Notes: generated from the sequence alone by a model not told the origin. A stretch of 64,000 nt of DNA from GCA-2794515 sp034436155 (GCA_034436155.1 DAOTVP010000079.1:1-64000), one strand, 5' to 3'; shown: positions 1 through 9,063, counted from the stretch's first letter. Numbers and translations are program-made.

Positions 1-134
1 ATTTGTACCATTGCGTACGATGTTAGTGCTTCCACAACGACTACAGGTATACGTGATAGTTTCTTGTATCATGGGAAGCATTATCATCTCTCATCACTTA
101 CTTTTCAACCACTACCATATCACTTATAGCGGTC

Positions 135-1373
135 TTGTTGGGAATGTTGGCGCTCCCCATCTTCGCCCAAGACGAAGATGGTATCACCCTTCGTTGGCGC
201 ACACGCCCCGATAATCAAGCAGAAATTGATGTTTATACCGCCGCCAGCGAAGCGATTGATGAAGCATGGGAGGGGGTCTCGCTCCAATATGAACCCGGTG
301 GGTCAGAAAGTGCCTCGTATCAAGATGTGTTGATCAGTGAAATTGACGCGGGGACTGCCCCAGATGTGTTCTGGATTCCAGGCACCGATGTGGCACGCTT
401 CGCCGAAGCGGGTTTGATCCTCAATTTGGCAGAATTCGCCGCTATGGATGAAGATTATAACGAAGAAGATTTCTATGCCGCGCCGATGTTGCACCTGACC
501 ACATCCATCGATGGTGGCGATGCGCTCTGGGGTCTGCCCCGCGATGTGTCGGCATTCGGTTTGTATTACAATGCTGACCTGTTCGATGCCGCGGGCGTGC
601 CGTATCCCGGTGAAGGTGACGCATGGACATGGGACGAATTCTATGATGCCGCCGCCGCCATCAGCGCACTTGGCGATGATATTTATGGTTTCGGTATGAA
701 CGCATGGTGGGCGAATCCGGGTTATTTCATCAACGCCGCGGGTTCTAGCTTCTTTACACCTGATTTCAAAGCCTGTGGTTTGAACAACGAAGGCACTGTC
801 GTTGGTCTGAATTTTGCCCGTAGCCTGTATGCCGATGGTTTGGCAGTCCCCTATGGCACCGATTCTGAACCCCCATTCTTAGCGGGTAATGTGGGTATGT
901 TCATGAATGGTCGTTGGGCGACACCCGGTGTCATCGCCAATGCTACCTTCAATTGGAACGTTGCCCCCCTGCCCGATGGTCCCGCCGGTCCTAGCAACTG
1001 GTTGTTCTGGGGCGCGTATGTGGTGAATGCCAAGACCGAACATCCCGCAGAAGCATGGGATTTGGTCACACGCCTCACCAGCGCCGAAATTCAAGGTCAA
1101 ATTGCCTCGTTGGGTGCGAACATCCCCAGCCGTCAAACCGATGAAGCCATCGAATTGTTCCTCAACACCTTGCCCGATAGCGGTGTCAATAACCAAGCCT
1201 TTGTAGACGGTGCCGCGGTGGGTGTTGCAGAAGCCCCCTTGTTCTTTGGCGATTGGCCCCAAATTGATGCCGTCTATGGTGCTGGTTTCACCGCCGTGTT
1301 GAATGGTGAACTCGATGCCCAAGATTTTGCCAATAGTGTGTGTGATGCCGTTGCCGAATTCTTTGATGAATAA
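135..1373 (+). CDS. Sugar ABC transporter, extracellular substrate-binding protein
   Basis: Family 1 solute-binding protein of carbohydrate ABC importers; it should capture an oligosaccharide outside the membrane and deliver it to the two permeases encoded just downstream. The predicted mature part begins near QDEDG after a hydrophobic stretch ending LALPIFA, a plausible signal peptidase I site with no lipobox Cys. The body has the Trp- and Gly-rich composition of this family (for example GAYVVNAKTEHPAEAWDLVT near residues 300-320). The start is a problem: TTG 135 leaves too short a signal peptide. The frame is open back to the stop at 57-59, and the upstream residues are hydrophobic, but no ATG, GTG or TTG occurs there. 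No ATPase gene is present, so a shared MsmK/UgpC-type ATPase is inferred. The exact substrate is unknown. Confidence 0.9.
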   Translation: MLGMLALPIFAQDEDGITLRWRTRPDNQAEIDVYTAASEAIDEAWEGVSLQYEPGGSESASYQDVLISEIDAGTAPDVFWIPGTDVARFAEAGLILNLAEFAAMDEDYNEEDFYAAPMLHLTTSIDGGDALWGLPRDVSAFGLYYNADLFDAAGVPYPGEGDAWTWDEFYDAAAAISALGDDIYGFGMNAWWANPGYFINAAGSSFFTPDFKACGLNNEGTVVGLNFARSLYADGLAVPYGTDSEPPFLAGNVGMFMNGRWATPGVIANATFNWNVAPLPDGPAGPSNWLFWGAYVVNAKTEHPAEAWDLVTRLTSAEIQGQIASLGANIPSRQTDEAIELFLNTLPDSGVNNQAFVDGAAVGVAEAPLFFGDWPQIDAVYGAGFTAVLNGELDAQDFANSVCDAVAEFFDE

Positions 1374-1398
1374 GCCTCTTGGGTGAATCATCATCGCT

Positions 1399-1428
1399 TG
1401 TACGGATGTGCTTCTGCCTGTCCGTACA
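1399..1428. other. Intergenic inverted repeat, 8-bp arms
   Basis: Perfect arms TGTACGGA (1399-1406) and TCCGTACA (1421-1428) around a 14-nt loop, 26 bp after the binding-protein stop. It may be a member of the dispersed hairpin family described in the findings, or simply an mRNA 3' stabiliser. Confidence 0.6.
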
Positions 1429-1449
1429 TCATAGTGGTAGATAATCGTT

Positions 1450-1485
1450 GGGGCAATTTGGATAGTCATTATCACAAATTGCCCC
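1450..1485 (+). promoter_or_regulatory. 11-bp stem-loop between binding protein and permease genes
   Basis: Perfect stem GGGGCAATTTG (1450-1460) with CAAATTGCCCC (1475-1485) and a 14-nt loop. It lies between the abundant binding-protein cistron and the permease cistrons. That is the usual place for a hairpin that blocks 3' exonucleases or partly terminates, so the binding protein is made in excess over the permeases. There is no U-run directly after the stem, so partial termination is less likely than mRNA stabilisation. Confidence 0.6.
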
Positions 1486-1531
1486 AGTTTGTTTATAAAA
1501 TTTATTATTTTGATTGCTGAGGAAACAACTT

Positions 1532-3340
1532 ATGGATATTTCCCTCACAAATCAAGCCCAACAGACCGACACAAACACCTCTTTGTTATCGCGCCTGTTG
1601 AGCCGAATCATCAACCCATCTCCTAAAACGGTCATCCGTATTGCGATTATCCTCAATTTTTTGGTGAGCTTTTTGTGCATCACCGAATCCCGCTCGATTT
1701 TTGCAGATAGCGAATTTTTCAATTTGGGTACTGGCGGGCGTTGGTTTTTGACCATCATCACCTTCTTCCCATTTGTGCTTGCGGTCATCGCCTTTTTTGC
1801 ATTACGCCAAAAAAATCCACTCGGACGCTATATCTCGTTGGTCATGCTCTATTTCACCTTCGTCATGTCGGTGATGGGTTTACTGCATGTGATGGGCGTA
1901 TTCCTCAATTTTTCGGCGATGGTCGATAGCATCATGCAAAATGCCCAATGGGCGTTGTTATTGCCAGTCGCGTATGCCCTGTTTTGGATTGGTGGACGAT
2001 TTGATGAGACCAACCGTTGGCGGGGCTTGCTCGAACAGGTGGGCATCGGCTTAGGGATTTTGGTCATTATTTTTATGCTATTCAGCGCCAACTTTTTGGC
2101 GAGTCTCAATAGCCTGATAGATACCTATGTCGATTATCCCGTGCGCGAATCGGCTTGGGTATTGACGATTGGCGCACTGGTGTACGGCTTTTTCTTTTGG
2201 CGGATGCTCAAATTAGGGCGGTATTTTGGTGAACGCCCCGATCAAAATGCCGCATGGCAAGGTTGGTTGATGCTTTCGCCAAATATCATCGGTTTCCTCA
2301 TCTTTTTTGCGGGACCATTGTTGTTGTCTTTTTATATCAGCTTCACCGATGCCAGTCCGGGACGCATTCCGCAAGAAATCCAGACCAGAAATTATGAATA
2401 TGCGCTTGGACTCGAATTCAAGCCGTTTGATGAGGTGAATCCGTATGCGACGCAACTCATCCAACTCACCCAAAGCACATCGCCCGCGTTACAAGATGTG
2501 CCAACTGTGCGCTTATTGGCGCAATCGTATCTCTCGCACGGGTATACACCGCTCGTCATTGTGCCACTTAAACCTGTGACGGGTGCAGATTTAATCATTG
2601 GCGCACTCGATCGCCTCTTCTGGATTAGTTTGCGAAATACGTTGGTATTCTGCTTTTTGCTGGTGTTTTTAAGCACCATCCCCGCATTGGGGTTGGCGCT
2701 CATCCTCAATTCCAAATTACCGGGCATGAAACTCTTTCGGGCGTTGTATTTCTTGCCGTCTATCGCCGCGGTGGTCGGGACGGCGCTCATCTGGAAGTGG
2801 TTGTATCACCCGAATATTGGTTTTTTCAATTCGTGGATAACCAGCATCGTCCAGTTTTTGAATAACACCTTTGGCTTAGGTATTGTAGACCCCAAAATCG
2901 GTTGGCTGACTGACCCTGCGTTTGTCCTCATTTCGATGGTGTTGCTCTCGGCATGGCAAGTAGTCGGGTTTAACACGGTGCTATTTTTAGCAGGATTACA
3001 GGGCATCCCCAAAGATTTATACGAAGCCGCCCAAGTGGATGGGGCAAATTATTTGGGGCAACTGCGTAATGTCACTATCCCCATGCTCGCGCCGACCAGT
3101 ATTTTCGTCATCATCACCACTATCATCACAGGGCTACAAGTGTTCAATGAACCCTACACCTTGTTCAATGCCCGACCTATCCCAGAAAACGCCTTAACAT
3201 CGGTATTCCATCTGTATAATCAGGGCTTCTTCGGTTTTAATTTTGGGTATGCGTCTTCAATTGCGTGGATACTCTTTGTGGTGATTTTTGGCATCACGCT
3301 CATTCAGTTCCGTGTCACGCGCAATAATGCGTATGAATAA
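1532..3340 (+). CDS. Sugar ABC transporter permease, MalF-like, with extra N-terminal membrane region
   Basis: Inner-membrane permease (602 aa). ATG 1532 is chosen because TGAGGAA at 1518-1524 is a good ribosome binding site. Residues 30-230 hold about six hydrophobic segments before the transport core. The core starts near residue 243 (GWLMLSPNIIGFLIFFAGP) and carries the EAA loop YEAAQVDGANYLGQ near 497-510, which docks the ATPase. Between the first and second core helices lies a roughly 90-residue hydrophilic insertion (about 272-360), reminiscent of the P2 loop of E. coli MalF. It is longer than most CUT1 permeases (about 300 aa). It forms an operon with the gene 15 bp downstream. Confidence 0.92.
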   Translation: MDISLTNQAQQTDTNTSLLSRLLSRIINPSPKTVIRIAIILNFLVSFLCITESRSIFADSEFFNLGTGGRWFLTIITFFPFVLAVIAFFALRQKNPLGRYISLVMLYFTFVMSVMGLLHVMGVFLNFSAMVDSIMQNAQWALLLPVAYALFWIGGRFDETNRWRGLLEQVGIGLGILVIIFMLFSANFLASLNSLIDTYVDYPVRESAWVLTIGALVYGFFFWRMLKLGRYFGERPDQNAAWQGWLMLSPNIIGFLIFFAGPLLLSFYISFTDASPGRIPQEIQTRNYEYALGLEFKPFDEVNPYATQLIQLTQSTSPALQDVPTVRLLAQSYLSHGYTPLVIVPLKPVTGADLIIGALDRLFWISLRNTLVFCFLLVFLSTIPALGLALILNSKLPGMKLFRALYFLPSIAAVVGTALIWKWLYHPNIGFFNSWITSIVQFLNNTFGLGIVDPKIGWLTDPAFVLISMVLLSAWQVVGFNTVLFLAGLQGIPKDLYEAAQVDGANYLGQLRNVTIPMLAPTSIFVIITTIITGLQVFNEPYTLFNARPIPENALTSVFHLYNQGFFGFNFGYASSIAWILFVVIFGITLIQFRVTRNNAYE

Positions 3341-3355
3341 AGAGGATAAATCACC

Positions 3356-4615
3356 ATGAAAACAATCAGACAATATGGGTCTTATGTCCTCGTTTATGCT
3401 TTTCTCTCATTTTTCGCGTTGGTGATGTTGTTCCCGTTCATCTACATGATGGCGACTTCGTTCAAAACATCCAGCGATGTGTTTCATGTCCCGCCGCGTT
3501 TACTGCCCTATACACCAGAACGGGTCGAGTTTGAAGGCACGTCATCCATCGTTTATCGGATACCCATAGATGGTGTCGAGCGCGAGATGGTGCTTGTGCC
3601 GAATCAGCGTAAACGGTTTGGGTTATTCACCACACAAGAAAATATCAACCCCAATGTACCGAATGCCAGCCGTAATACGGTGCGGGTCGATTTGGAACTC
3701 GCCACCAAAACCGATGAAACGATTACCCTCATCCGCGATAACGGGCGCGAAGCCAGTTTTGATATTTACGAAGTCCCCGTGAATGGCGAAATCCAACGTT
3801 TGGCATTGGTGGCACAACCGAATTTAGATAAATTTGTAGACCCCACCAACCCCGATATTTTTACATATGGCACACCGAGCGAATTTCAACAAGCCGAATA
3901 TGTCGATTTTCGGACAGATAATTATCGCCTGCTCTTTGGCGAAGAAGTCGAAACAGCCACCACCACCGTGCGTCTATCGCTGGCGCGTCCGTTGGTCAAC
4001 ACGATTGTGGTGACAATTGGCGTGGTGGCGGGGCAACTGGTCACATCCATTATGGGCGGATACGCCTTCTCGCGGGTGAAATTTGCGGGGCGCGATACGC
4101 TATTTTTGATGTATTTAGGGTCTATCATGATACCGTTTGTGGTGTTGATTATCCCCATGTATCGGCTGATGGTCTCGATTGGGTGGCAAAATCAGGTCGT
4201 CTCGCTGATTGTGCCGTGGATATTCACGGCGTATGGCACATTTTTGATTCGCCAATTCTTCTTGACGATCCCTAAAGAAATCGAAGAGGCGGCATTGATG
4301 GACGGCGCGAGCCGTTGGCGCATTTTGTGGACAATTTTTGTGCCACTCAGTCGCCCTGCGATTGCGACATTGGCGGTATTCTCATTTTTGTATGCGTGGA
4401 ATAGCTTTCTTTGGCCCCTGCTCATCATCGGCGAAGGCAACGAAGCGAATCATGTCCTCACGTTGTCGCTCATTCGCCTGCAAAATGCCGCGGGTGAAGA
4501 ACCGAATTTGCTCCTCACCAGCGCGGCGGTTGCGATTTTGCCACCGATGTTTGTGTTCATCTTCGCGCAACGCTATTTTATTGAAGGTGTGACCGCTTCG
4601 GGCGTGAAGGGCTAA
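3356..4615 (+). CDS. Sugar ABC transporter permease, MalG-like, with large periplasmic insertion
   Basis: Second permease of the importer (419 aa; the family is usually about 280). The N-terminal helix LSFFALVMLFPFIYMMATSFKT is followed by a 160-residue hydrophilic insertion (about 40-200). The conserved core starts at LARPLVNTIVVTIGVVAG, and the EAA motif EEAALMDGASRWRILW sits near 310-325. Start ATG 3356 follows AGAGGATAA. The insertion matches the extra loop in the partner permease, so both probably contact the binding protein or substrate outside the membrane. No ATPase gene follows. Confidence 0.92.
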   Translation: MKTIRQYGSYVLVYAFLSFFALVMLFPFIYMMATSFKTSSDVFHVPPRLLPYTPERVEFEGTSSIVYRIPIDGVEREMVLVPNQRKRFGLFTTQENINPNVPNASRNTVRVDLELATKTDETITLIRDNGREASFDIYEVPVNGEIQRLALVAQPNLDKFVDPTNPDIFTYGTPSEFQQAEYVDFRTDNYRLLFGEEVETATTTVRLSLARPLVNTIVVTIGVVAGQLVTSIMGGYAFSRVKFAGRDTLFLMYLGSIMIPFVVLIIPMYRLMVSIGWQNQVVSLIVPWIFTAYGTFLIRQFFLTIPKEIEEAALMDGASRWRILWTIFVPLSRPAIATLAVFSFLYAWNSFLWPLLIIGEGNEANHVLTLSLIRLQNAAGEEPNLLLTSAAVAILPPMFVFIFAQRYFIEGVTASGVKG

Positions 4616-4638
4616 ATTTTATATTTTTATCGCCTATA

Positions 4639-4659
4639 GGGACGGAATTATCCCGTCTC
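4639..4659 (+). terminator. Hairpin after the ABC operon
   Basis: GGGACGG (4639-4645) pairs with CCGTCTC (4653-4659), seven pairs with one G-U wobble in the + strand RNA. There is no U-run, so it is at best a weak or Rho-assisted terminator. Its arm sequence belongs to the dispersed hairpin family (GGGACG type). Confidence 0.45.
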
Positions 4660-4720
4660 TATACGGGTCTATCTATGAAAGCATTGTTTTCATCACCATC
4701 CGCATGTTATAGTTATTTCC

Positions 4721-5494
4721 ATGACAAACGAACACGATTTAGAATTAGACGAACAACCTTTATTTGAAGATGACCCCATATTGGGGCGTTTTATGGGGCA
4801 ATATCCCGCCAATCGTTTGCGTTTATTGATGATAAGCGGTGGCATATTGTTAGCGGTTTGGTTTGTGGTGACGGTCGCGCTTTGGAATGTGAGCGATGAT
4901 GTCGCCGCCACAGTTACCGTTCTGATAATCACCCCAGTGGCATTAGCAACTGGCTGGTATTCGTTGCACCTGTGGAATCGGGAGGTGATGGTTTACGAAA
5001 AAGGGTTCACCTATCGGCGTGGCTCACAATTGGCATATATCCGCTATAACGATGTGACCCGCACCCGTCAGGCGGGGGGTATCACCCGATATTTTGGCGG
5101 TCTGGTCAAACGTAATACGTTCCAATTCACGGTTATCACGGAACGCGATGAAATTGTGCCTCTGAACAGCCTGTATAAAAATTTAGACGAACTCACGCTC
5201 AAAATTGAAGCTGAAATTTATCGGGTGTTGTTGCCCAAATTGAATAGCAAATTGGCGAATGGCGAACAAATTCGTTTTTATGATGATTTATCCCTCAGCA
5301 CCGATGGCATCATCCAAGACAACCGCGCCCTCAAATGGGGCGATTTTGCTGGTCAGACCATTGAAGGGGGGCAATTACATCTCAAACATGTCGATGGCAC
5401 CATTTGGCATTCGCGTCCATTAGCCGAAATCGAAAATATACGCTTATTTTTGGCATTGCTCAGACATTATCAGCCTATAAAAGAGGTCGTATAA
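4721..5494 (+). CDS. Membrane protein with PH-like domain, unknown function
   Basis: 257 aa. An acidic N-terminus (residues 1-22) precedes two hydrophobic helices (about 33-60 and 65-85, starting LRLLMISGGILLAVWFVV). A beta-rich cytoplasmic part follows, beginning VYEKGFTYRRGSQLAYIRYNDV. The phrase pattern (xVYExGFxxxRG, then IRYxDVxxxR) resembles bacterial PH-like or YcxB-type domains; this is inference. ATG 4721 has no strong Shine-Dalgarno site. The next gene starts 4 nt after its stop, so the two are co-transcribed. Confidence 0.7.
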   Translation: MTNEHDLELDEQPLFEDDPILGRFMGQYPANRLRLLMISGGILLAVWFVVTVALWNVSDDVAATVTVLIITPVALATGWYSLHLWNREVMVYEKGFTYRRGSQLAYIRYNDVTRTRQAGGITRYFGGLVKRNTFQFTVITERDEIVPLNSLYKNLDELTLKIEAEIYRVLLPKLNSKLANGEQIRFYDDLSLSTDGIIQDNRALKWGDFAGQTIEGGQLHLKHVDGTIWHSRPLAEIENIRLFLALLRHYQPIKEVV

Positions 5495-5497
5495 GCG

Positions 5498-5971
5498 TTG
5501 ATTTACGAAATCCATCTCTATTCTCCAAAAGCAGGTAAACTCACCCCCGCCATGCTGGAATGGTTGTATCAGCATGGTCAAAGTGATGACCAACCCGAAC
5601 CTTTTTGGCCCGTCAATCAGATTAACCCAAAAGCGTTGGCGCGGTTGTTGCTCAAATTAGATAGCAACCTCATCCCACAACCAGGTCCCGCGGGCGATGT
5701 CGAATTGCATTACAGCCAAAAAGAATTGAATATCATCCTCTATATCCACAATCGCGGGGTGATTTTATTTTTCCCCTATATGCCCTATGGGGCGTTTGCG
5801 CGGATTACTGTGGGGATTTGTTATACCTACATCCGTTATTTATACGACACGCTCGGATTTTGGAGTTACGACCCGCAACTCGACATTTTATCGTATGCCG
5901 ATGATTTTCAATCGATGGATGATACCATTCGGTTGATGGATAAAGTCATGTCGCGCTATTTAACCGGTTGA
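5498..5971 (+). CDS. Conserved hypothetical protein, TTG start
   Basis: 157 aa, no family recognised. It is soluble, without signal peptide or membrane helix, with several Tyr/Pro-rich segments (FFPYMPYGAF near 94-103). TTG 5498 is the only reasonable start: it follows AAGAGG at 5481-5486 and begins 4 nt after the upstream stop, so translation is probably coupled. Its partner is the PH-like membrane protein upstream; the dehydrogenase follows 21 bp downstream. Confidence 0.65.
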   Translation: MIYEIHLYSPKAGKLTPAMLEWLYQHGQSDDQPEPFWPVNQINPKALARLLLKLDSNLIPQPGPAGDVELHYSQKELNIILYIHNRGVILFFPYMPYGAFARITVGICYTYIRYLYDTLGFWSYDPQLDILSYADDFQSMDDTIRLMDKVMSRYLTG

Positions 5972-5992
5972 TACACGATAAGGATAATCCAC

Positions 5993-6883
5993 ATGCCAGA
6001 AAAAATCGGATTTATTGGCTTAGGCATCATGGGGCAGGGCATGGTGCGGAACTTGCATAAAGCAGGTTTTACGGTGATGGTCTGGAATCGGACGGCATCC
6101 AAAGCCGAACTGTTGCGTGAATTGGGCATCACGATTGCCGATTCGCCCGCACATTTGGCGCAACACAGCGACATCATCATCACCTGTGTGAGCGATTCGC
6201 CCGATGTCGAGGCGGTTATTCTCGGTGAAAACGGCGTGATTCATGGCGCGAAATCGGGCGCGTTGGTGATCGATTGTAGCACCATCAGCCCACATACCAC
6301 GCAACTCATCGCACAAAAATTACACGAAAAAGGCGTGACTATGCTAGATGCCCCGATTAGCGGGGGCAGTGAAGGCGCGGCGAAAGGCACACTCAGCATC
6401 ATGGTGGGCGGGGATGAAGCCGATTTTATCCGCGCACAACCTGTTTTGTCGGCGATGGGCAAAACCATCACCCATGTCGGTGGGCAAGGCGCGGGGCAGA
6501 TGGTGAAATTGGTGAATCAGATTTTGGTGGTGGGGACGATGCAAGCCATCAGCGAGGCATTGATATTCGCCCAAGCGGGTGGCTTAGATTTAGAAAAAAC
6601 ACTCACCGCCGTCAGTGGTGGCGCGGCGGGCAGTTGGATGTTGAGCAACCGCGCCCCACAAGTCATCAACCGCGATTGGCGACCGGGCTTCACGATCGAT
6701 TTGCAACAAAAAGATCTGCGAATCGTACTCGATACCGCCGACCAATTGGGTGTGCCTGTGCCTGCGACCAGTTTGATATTTAACCTCTATCGCACCTTAC
6801 AAGCGCATGGACTCGGTGAAGAGGGCAACCATGCCCTGATTAAGGCGTTGGAGCATTTATCGGGCGTGGTGGTCAAAAAATAA
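5993..6883 (+). CDS. Beta-hydroxyacid dehydrogenase, NAD(P)-binding (HIBADH/GLYR family)
   Basis: 296 aa, a full-length member of the 3-hydroxyisobutyrate / tartronate-semialdehyde reductase family. The Rossmann motif GFIGLGIMGQGM is at residues 5-16, the substrate-binding signature DAPISGGSEGAAKGTL near 117-132, and the catalytic Lys in GAGQMVKLVNQ near 166-176. It oxidises or reduces a short beta-hydroxyacid, or reduces succinic or glyoxylic semialdehyde; the substrate cannot be decided from sequence. ATG 5993 follows AAGGATAATCC. It ends 12 bp before a convergent gene. Confidence 0.92.
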   Translation: MPEKIGFIGLGIMGQGMVRNLHKAGFTVMVWNRTASKAELLRELGITIADSPAHLAQHSDIIITCVSDSPDVEAVILGENGVIHGAKSGALVIDCSTISPHTTQLIAQKLHEKGVTMLDAPISGGSEGAAKGTLSIMVGGDEADFIRAQPVLSAMGKTITHVGGQGAGQMVKLVNQILVVGTMQAISEALIFAQAGGLDLEKTLTAVSGGAAGSWMLSNRAPQVINRDWRPGFTIDLQQKDLRIVLDTADQLGVPVPATSLIFNLYRTLQAHGLGEEGNHALIKALEHLSGVVVKK

Positions 6884-6895
6884 TATGCCATAAGA

Positions 6896-7744
6896 CTAAT
6901 TCACGCTCAGGCGGAATCTGCCAGCGCCGTCCCAATCGCCCCGCGCCTGATACACCACATCAAAGCCGTAACTGGTAGCGATGATGAGATATATGCCATC
7001 TTCGGGCAGGCTAAAGCGATTAATCTGCGAGAAATAACCCATATTGTCTCCATCATCATTGACCGCCAAACGGTTGCCTTCGGAATCGAACAGATACAAA
7101 ATGGTATCCATCTCTTGACTATTATTGGCGGTGGTGATGGTGACAGTATCGCCACGGCGGGCGGTGAAAGTGGCATACACCACAGGCGTTTCTTTGGATA
7201 CTTCGACATCCACCGCCGAGCCGATTCGCAATTCGGTGGCATCCAATTCGATTTCATCGCTATCTACCGAAGCCCCTTCAAGGCGCAATTCATAGCGCAA
7301 ATTGCTTGGAATATCGCGGGCATTGGTATAAATCGCGGCAAAATCGAAGCGTTCACCCGTTTTGGTGGTCGCCAAAATGAAATACGTGCCATCGGCGGGC
7401 AGGGTGGCATTTTGGATGTAGGCAGAAAACAACCGCGGTCCGCTATCATCATCCGATGCGATGATCGCACCGTCCGCGCCCAATAGCACCAGATACGGGT
7501 CGAGGGTGCTATTTTCGGGTTGAATCATCCAGATGCTCACCGAATCGTTGGCGCGTCCGTTAAAAGCATACAGATGCGCGTTGACATCGGCGCTGAATTC
7601 ATTGGTAATCACATCGCCTTTTTTCAGGATAGTTGGCGCAAATTCGTCACGGTCTTGTGCGTTGGTGATGCTAATTGTGACTAAAAATCCTATCACAATC
7701 AGCGCAAGCGCAATCATTCGGGTTGTGAATGTTATCATCTTCAT
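6896..7744 (-). CDS. Secreted protein with pre-peptidase C-terminal (PPC) type domains
   Basis: 282 aa. ATG 7744 is preferred over 7777 because GTAGGG stands 8 nt upstream on the minus strand and a signal peptide follows (ALALIVIGFLVTISITNAQ). Two beta-sandwich repeats are visible. Each contains the PPC pattern: a Y-F/L-F-x-G/A-x-x-G-D-x-V strand, then DPYLVLLGADG or DTILYLFDSEGN, an acidic DDDSG / NDDGDN loop, and LPADGTY or LPEDGIY. Such domains act as secreted adhesion or binding modules. No protease domain is attached, so the function is open. Confidence 0.75.
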   Translation of the reverse strand: MKMITFTTRMIALALIVIGFLVTISITNAQDRDEFAPTILKKGDVITNEFSADVNAHLYAFNGRANDSVSIWMIQPENSTLDPYLVLLGADGAIIASDDDSGPRLFSAYIQNATLPADGTYFILATTKTGERFDFAAIYTNARDIPSNLRYELRLEGASVDSDEIELDATELRIGSAVDVEVSKETPVVYATFTARRGDTVTITTANNSQEMDTILYLFDSEGNRLAVNDDGDNMGYFSQINRFSLPEDGIYLIIATSYGFDVVYQARGDWDGAGRFRLSVN

Positions 7745-7803
7745 GGGATATACCCTACTTTCCTCATTGATCATCATGCTTTTATTATAACATGCAGGTG
7801 CAT

Positions 7804-7827
7804 AAAAAAACCCCTCATAATGAGGGG
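7804..7827 (-). terminator. Intrinsic terminator of the AttH-like gene
   Basis: On the minus strand, stem CCCCTCA/TGAGGGG (7811-7827) is followed by seven T (complement of A 7804-7810). It lies 41 bp beyond the stop of the minus-strand gene at 7868 and is a textbook Rho-independent terminator. Confidence 0.9.
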
Positions 7828-7867
7828 CATACAGCGCGATGTGGGCAATGCGTAGGGCAGTAGTGGG

Positions 7868-9046
7868 TTAAAATCTGCCGTCCATCGTGCCGACATAACC
7901 CGTTAATTCGGCGTAACCATAACCCGTAAAATCGCCATCGATTCGCACCGCGCCTTCCCAATAGGCAATATCACCACTGTGTAATTCTTGGTCGAGTTGC
8001 AACGGGGTCACAGTTAGGTTACGCGATGCGCCATCCTCGAAAATCGCGCCGTCGAGTGTGATTATCCAACCCGATGGATAGTCGGCATTGGTATGCGGGC
8101 TACGCCATGTGCCTGTTGGTGTGATGGTGAACATCTCAGAGGCGAGATAGCGCGTGCTTCCATCGGGATAAATCAACAAGCCACCGAAAGCAGGTTCACG
8201 TCCGCCGTCTTCCATGCGGATTTTGCCGACCATTAATTCGTAATCGTTATCGAAAATCAACCCAAACCAATCCCAACCTTGTGCGCCATCGCCAAGTGCG
8301 CTGGTCGAGAATTCATGGTCTTTCCATGTGTAGCCCGTCACAGCGAAATTTTGCTCGTTGATGGTGATTATCCCGCTTGTGATCAAGCGTGAGAGCGTGT
8401 AATAGTAACTGGCGTTGCCGATTTCGGGACTTTTTTGGCTCAGACCATTATCACCTTGTAGGGCGGGTGGTTTGACTTGCTCTAGCGATAAATCTACTGC
8501 AAAGTTATTGCTCGCGGCGCTGATGCGTGTGATGGTATGGGTTTCATCGATAGCGTAGACTTGCCAATCTTCGAGCCATACCCGATACGATGCGCTTGGA
8601 TTGTTATCATTCGGCAATGCGCCTGCTAAATCGGCACTCCCACGTCCATAGCGTTCATCATGAAAAAATTGTTGATTTGCGATGTCGCTGATGGTGAAGT
8701 GTGCCATAAAAATCTGATTCGTGCGCCATTCCGAATCGCTCTTTACCGATGTTGGGGCGATAGCACGCCGAAAAATGGTGAACTGATACCCAAATCGGCG
8801 ACCTGTTTCATCGGTTAGGTTGCCCGTGTAATACCACCATTCGGTCTGAAACGTATCGTGACTGCCAAAATCACGCGGGAATTGCCAATCATATGGCGCA
8901 TCCGCCCGTGAATATCCCGCAAGGTTGGGTGTGCCGACCGTGAGTTGGGCTTCGGCGCTGATGTTGCCACCCCCACCGTCTATGAGCGAGAATCCGACTA
9001 GCACCACCCCAATGACCAATAACCCTAAAATCCCATATTTGAACAT
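7868..9046 (-). CDS. Secreted AttH/CrtC-like lipocalin-fold protein (COG5621 type)
   Basis: 392 aa with an N-terminal membrane anchor or signal (GILGLLVIGVVLVGFSLI, residues 5-22). Family marks are the EWWYYTGNL motif near residue 69, GYQFTIFRRAI near 86, the central YTWKDHEFSTSALG and WDWFGLIFDNDYELM, and the C-terminal GYAELTGY. The family covers AttH and carotenoid 1,2-hydratase (CrtC) and has two lipocalin-like halves. Given the extracytoplasmic anchor, a hydrolase or lipid-binding role outside the membrane is more likely than carotenoid hydration. A crtI-type gene elsewhere in the window (59.2 kb) is not linked. Confidence 0.85.
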   Translation of the reverse strand: MFKYGILGLLVIGVVLVGFSLIDGGGGNISAEAQLTVGTPNLAGYSRADAPYDWQFPRDFGSHDTFQTEWWYYTGNLTDETGRRFGYQFTIFRRAIAPTSVKSDSEWRTNQIFMAHFTISDIANQQFFHDERYGRGSADLAGALPNDNNPSASYRVWLEDWQVYAIDETHTITRISAASNNFAVDLSLEQVKPPALQGDNGLSQKSPEIGNASYYYTLSRLITSGIITINEQNFAVTGYTWKDHEFSTSALGDGAQGWDWFGLIFDNDYELMVGKIRMEDGGREPAFGGLLIYPDGSTRYLASEMFTITPTGTWRSPHTNADYPSGWIITLDGAIFEDGASRNLTVTPLQLDQELHSGDIAYWEGAVRIDGDFTGYGYAELTGYVGTMDGRF

Positions 9047-9063
9047 ACGATAAACCCTTTTCT

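Noticed and set aside
11..214. 67-codon ORF at the window start
   Set aside because: It runs in another frame over the signal-peptide region of the binding protein and has no RBS or recognisable content.
879..1475. 198-codon minus-strand ORF opposite the binding-protein gene
   Set aside because: It is a shadow of the strongly supported plus-strand gene; its sequence is rich in Gly/His/Ile without domain signs and has no RBS.
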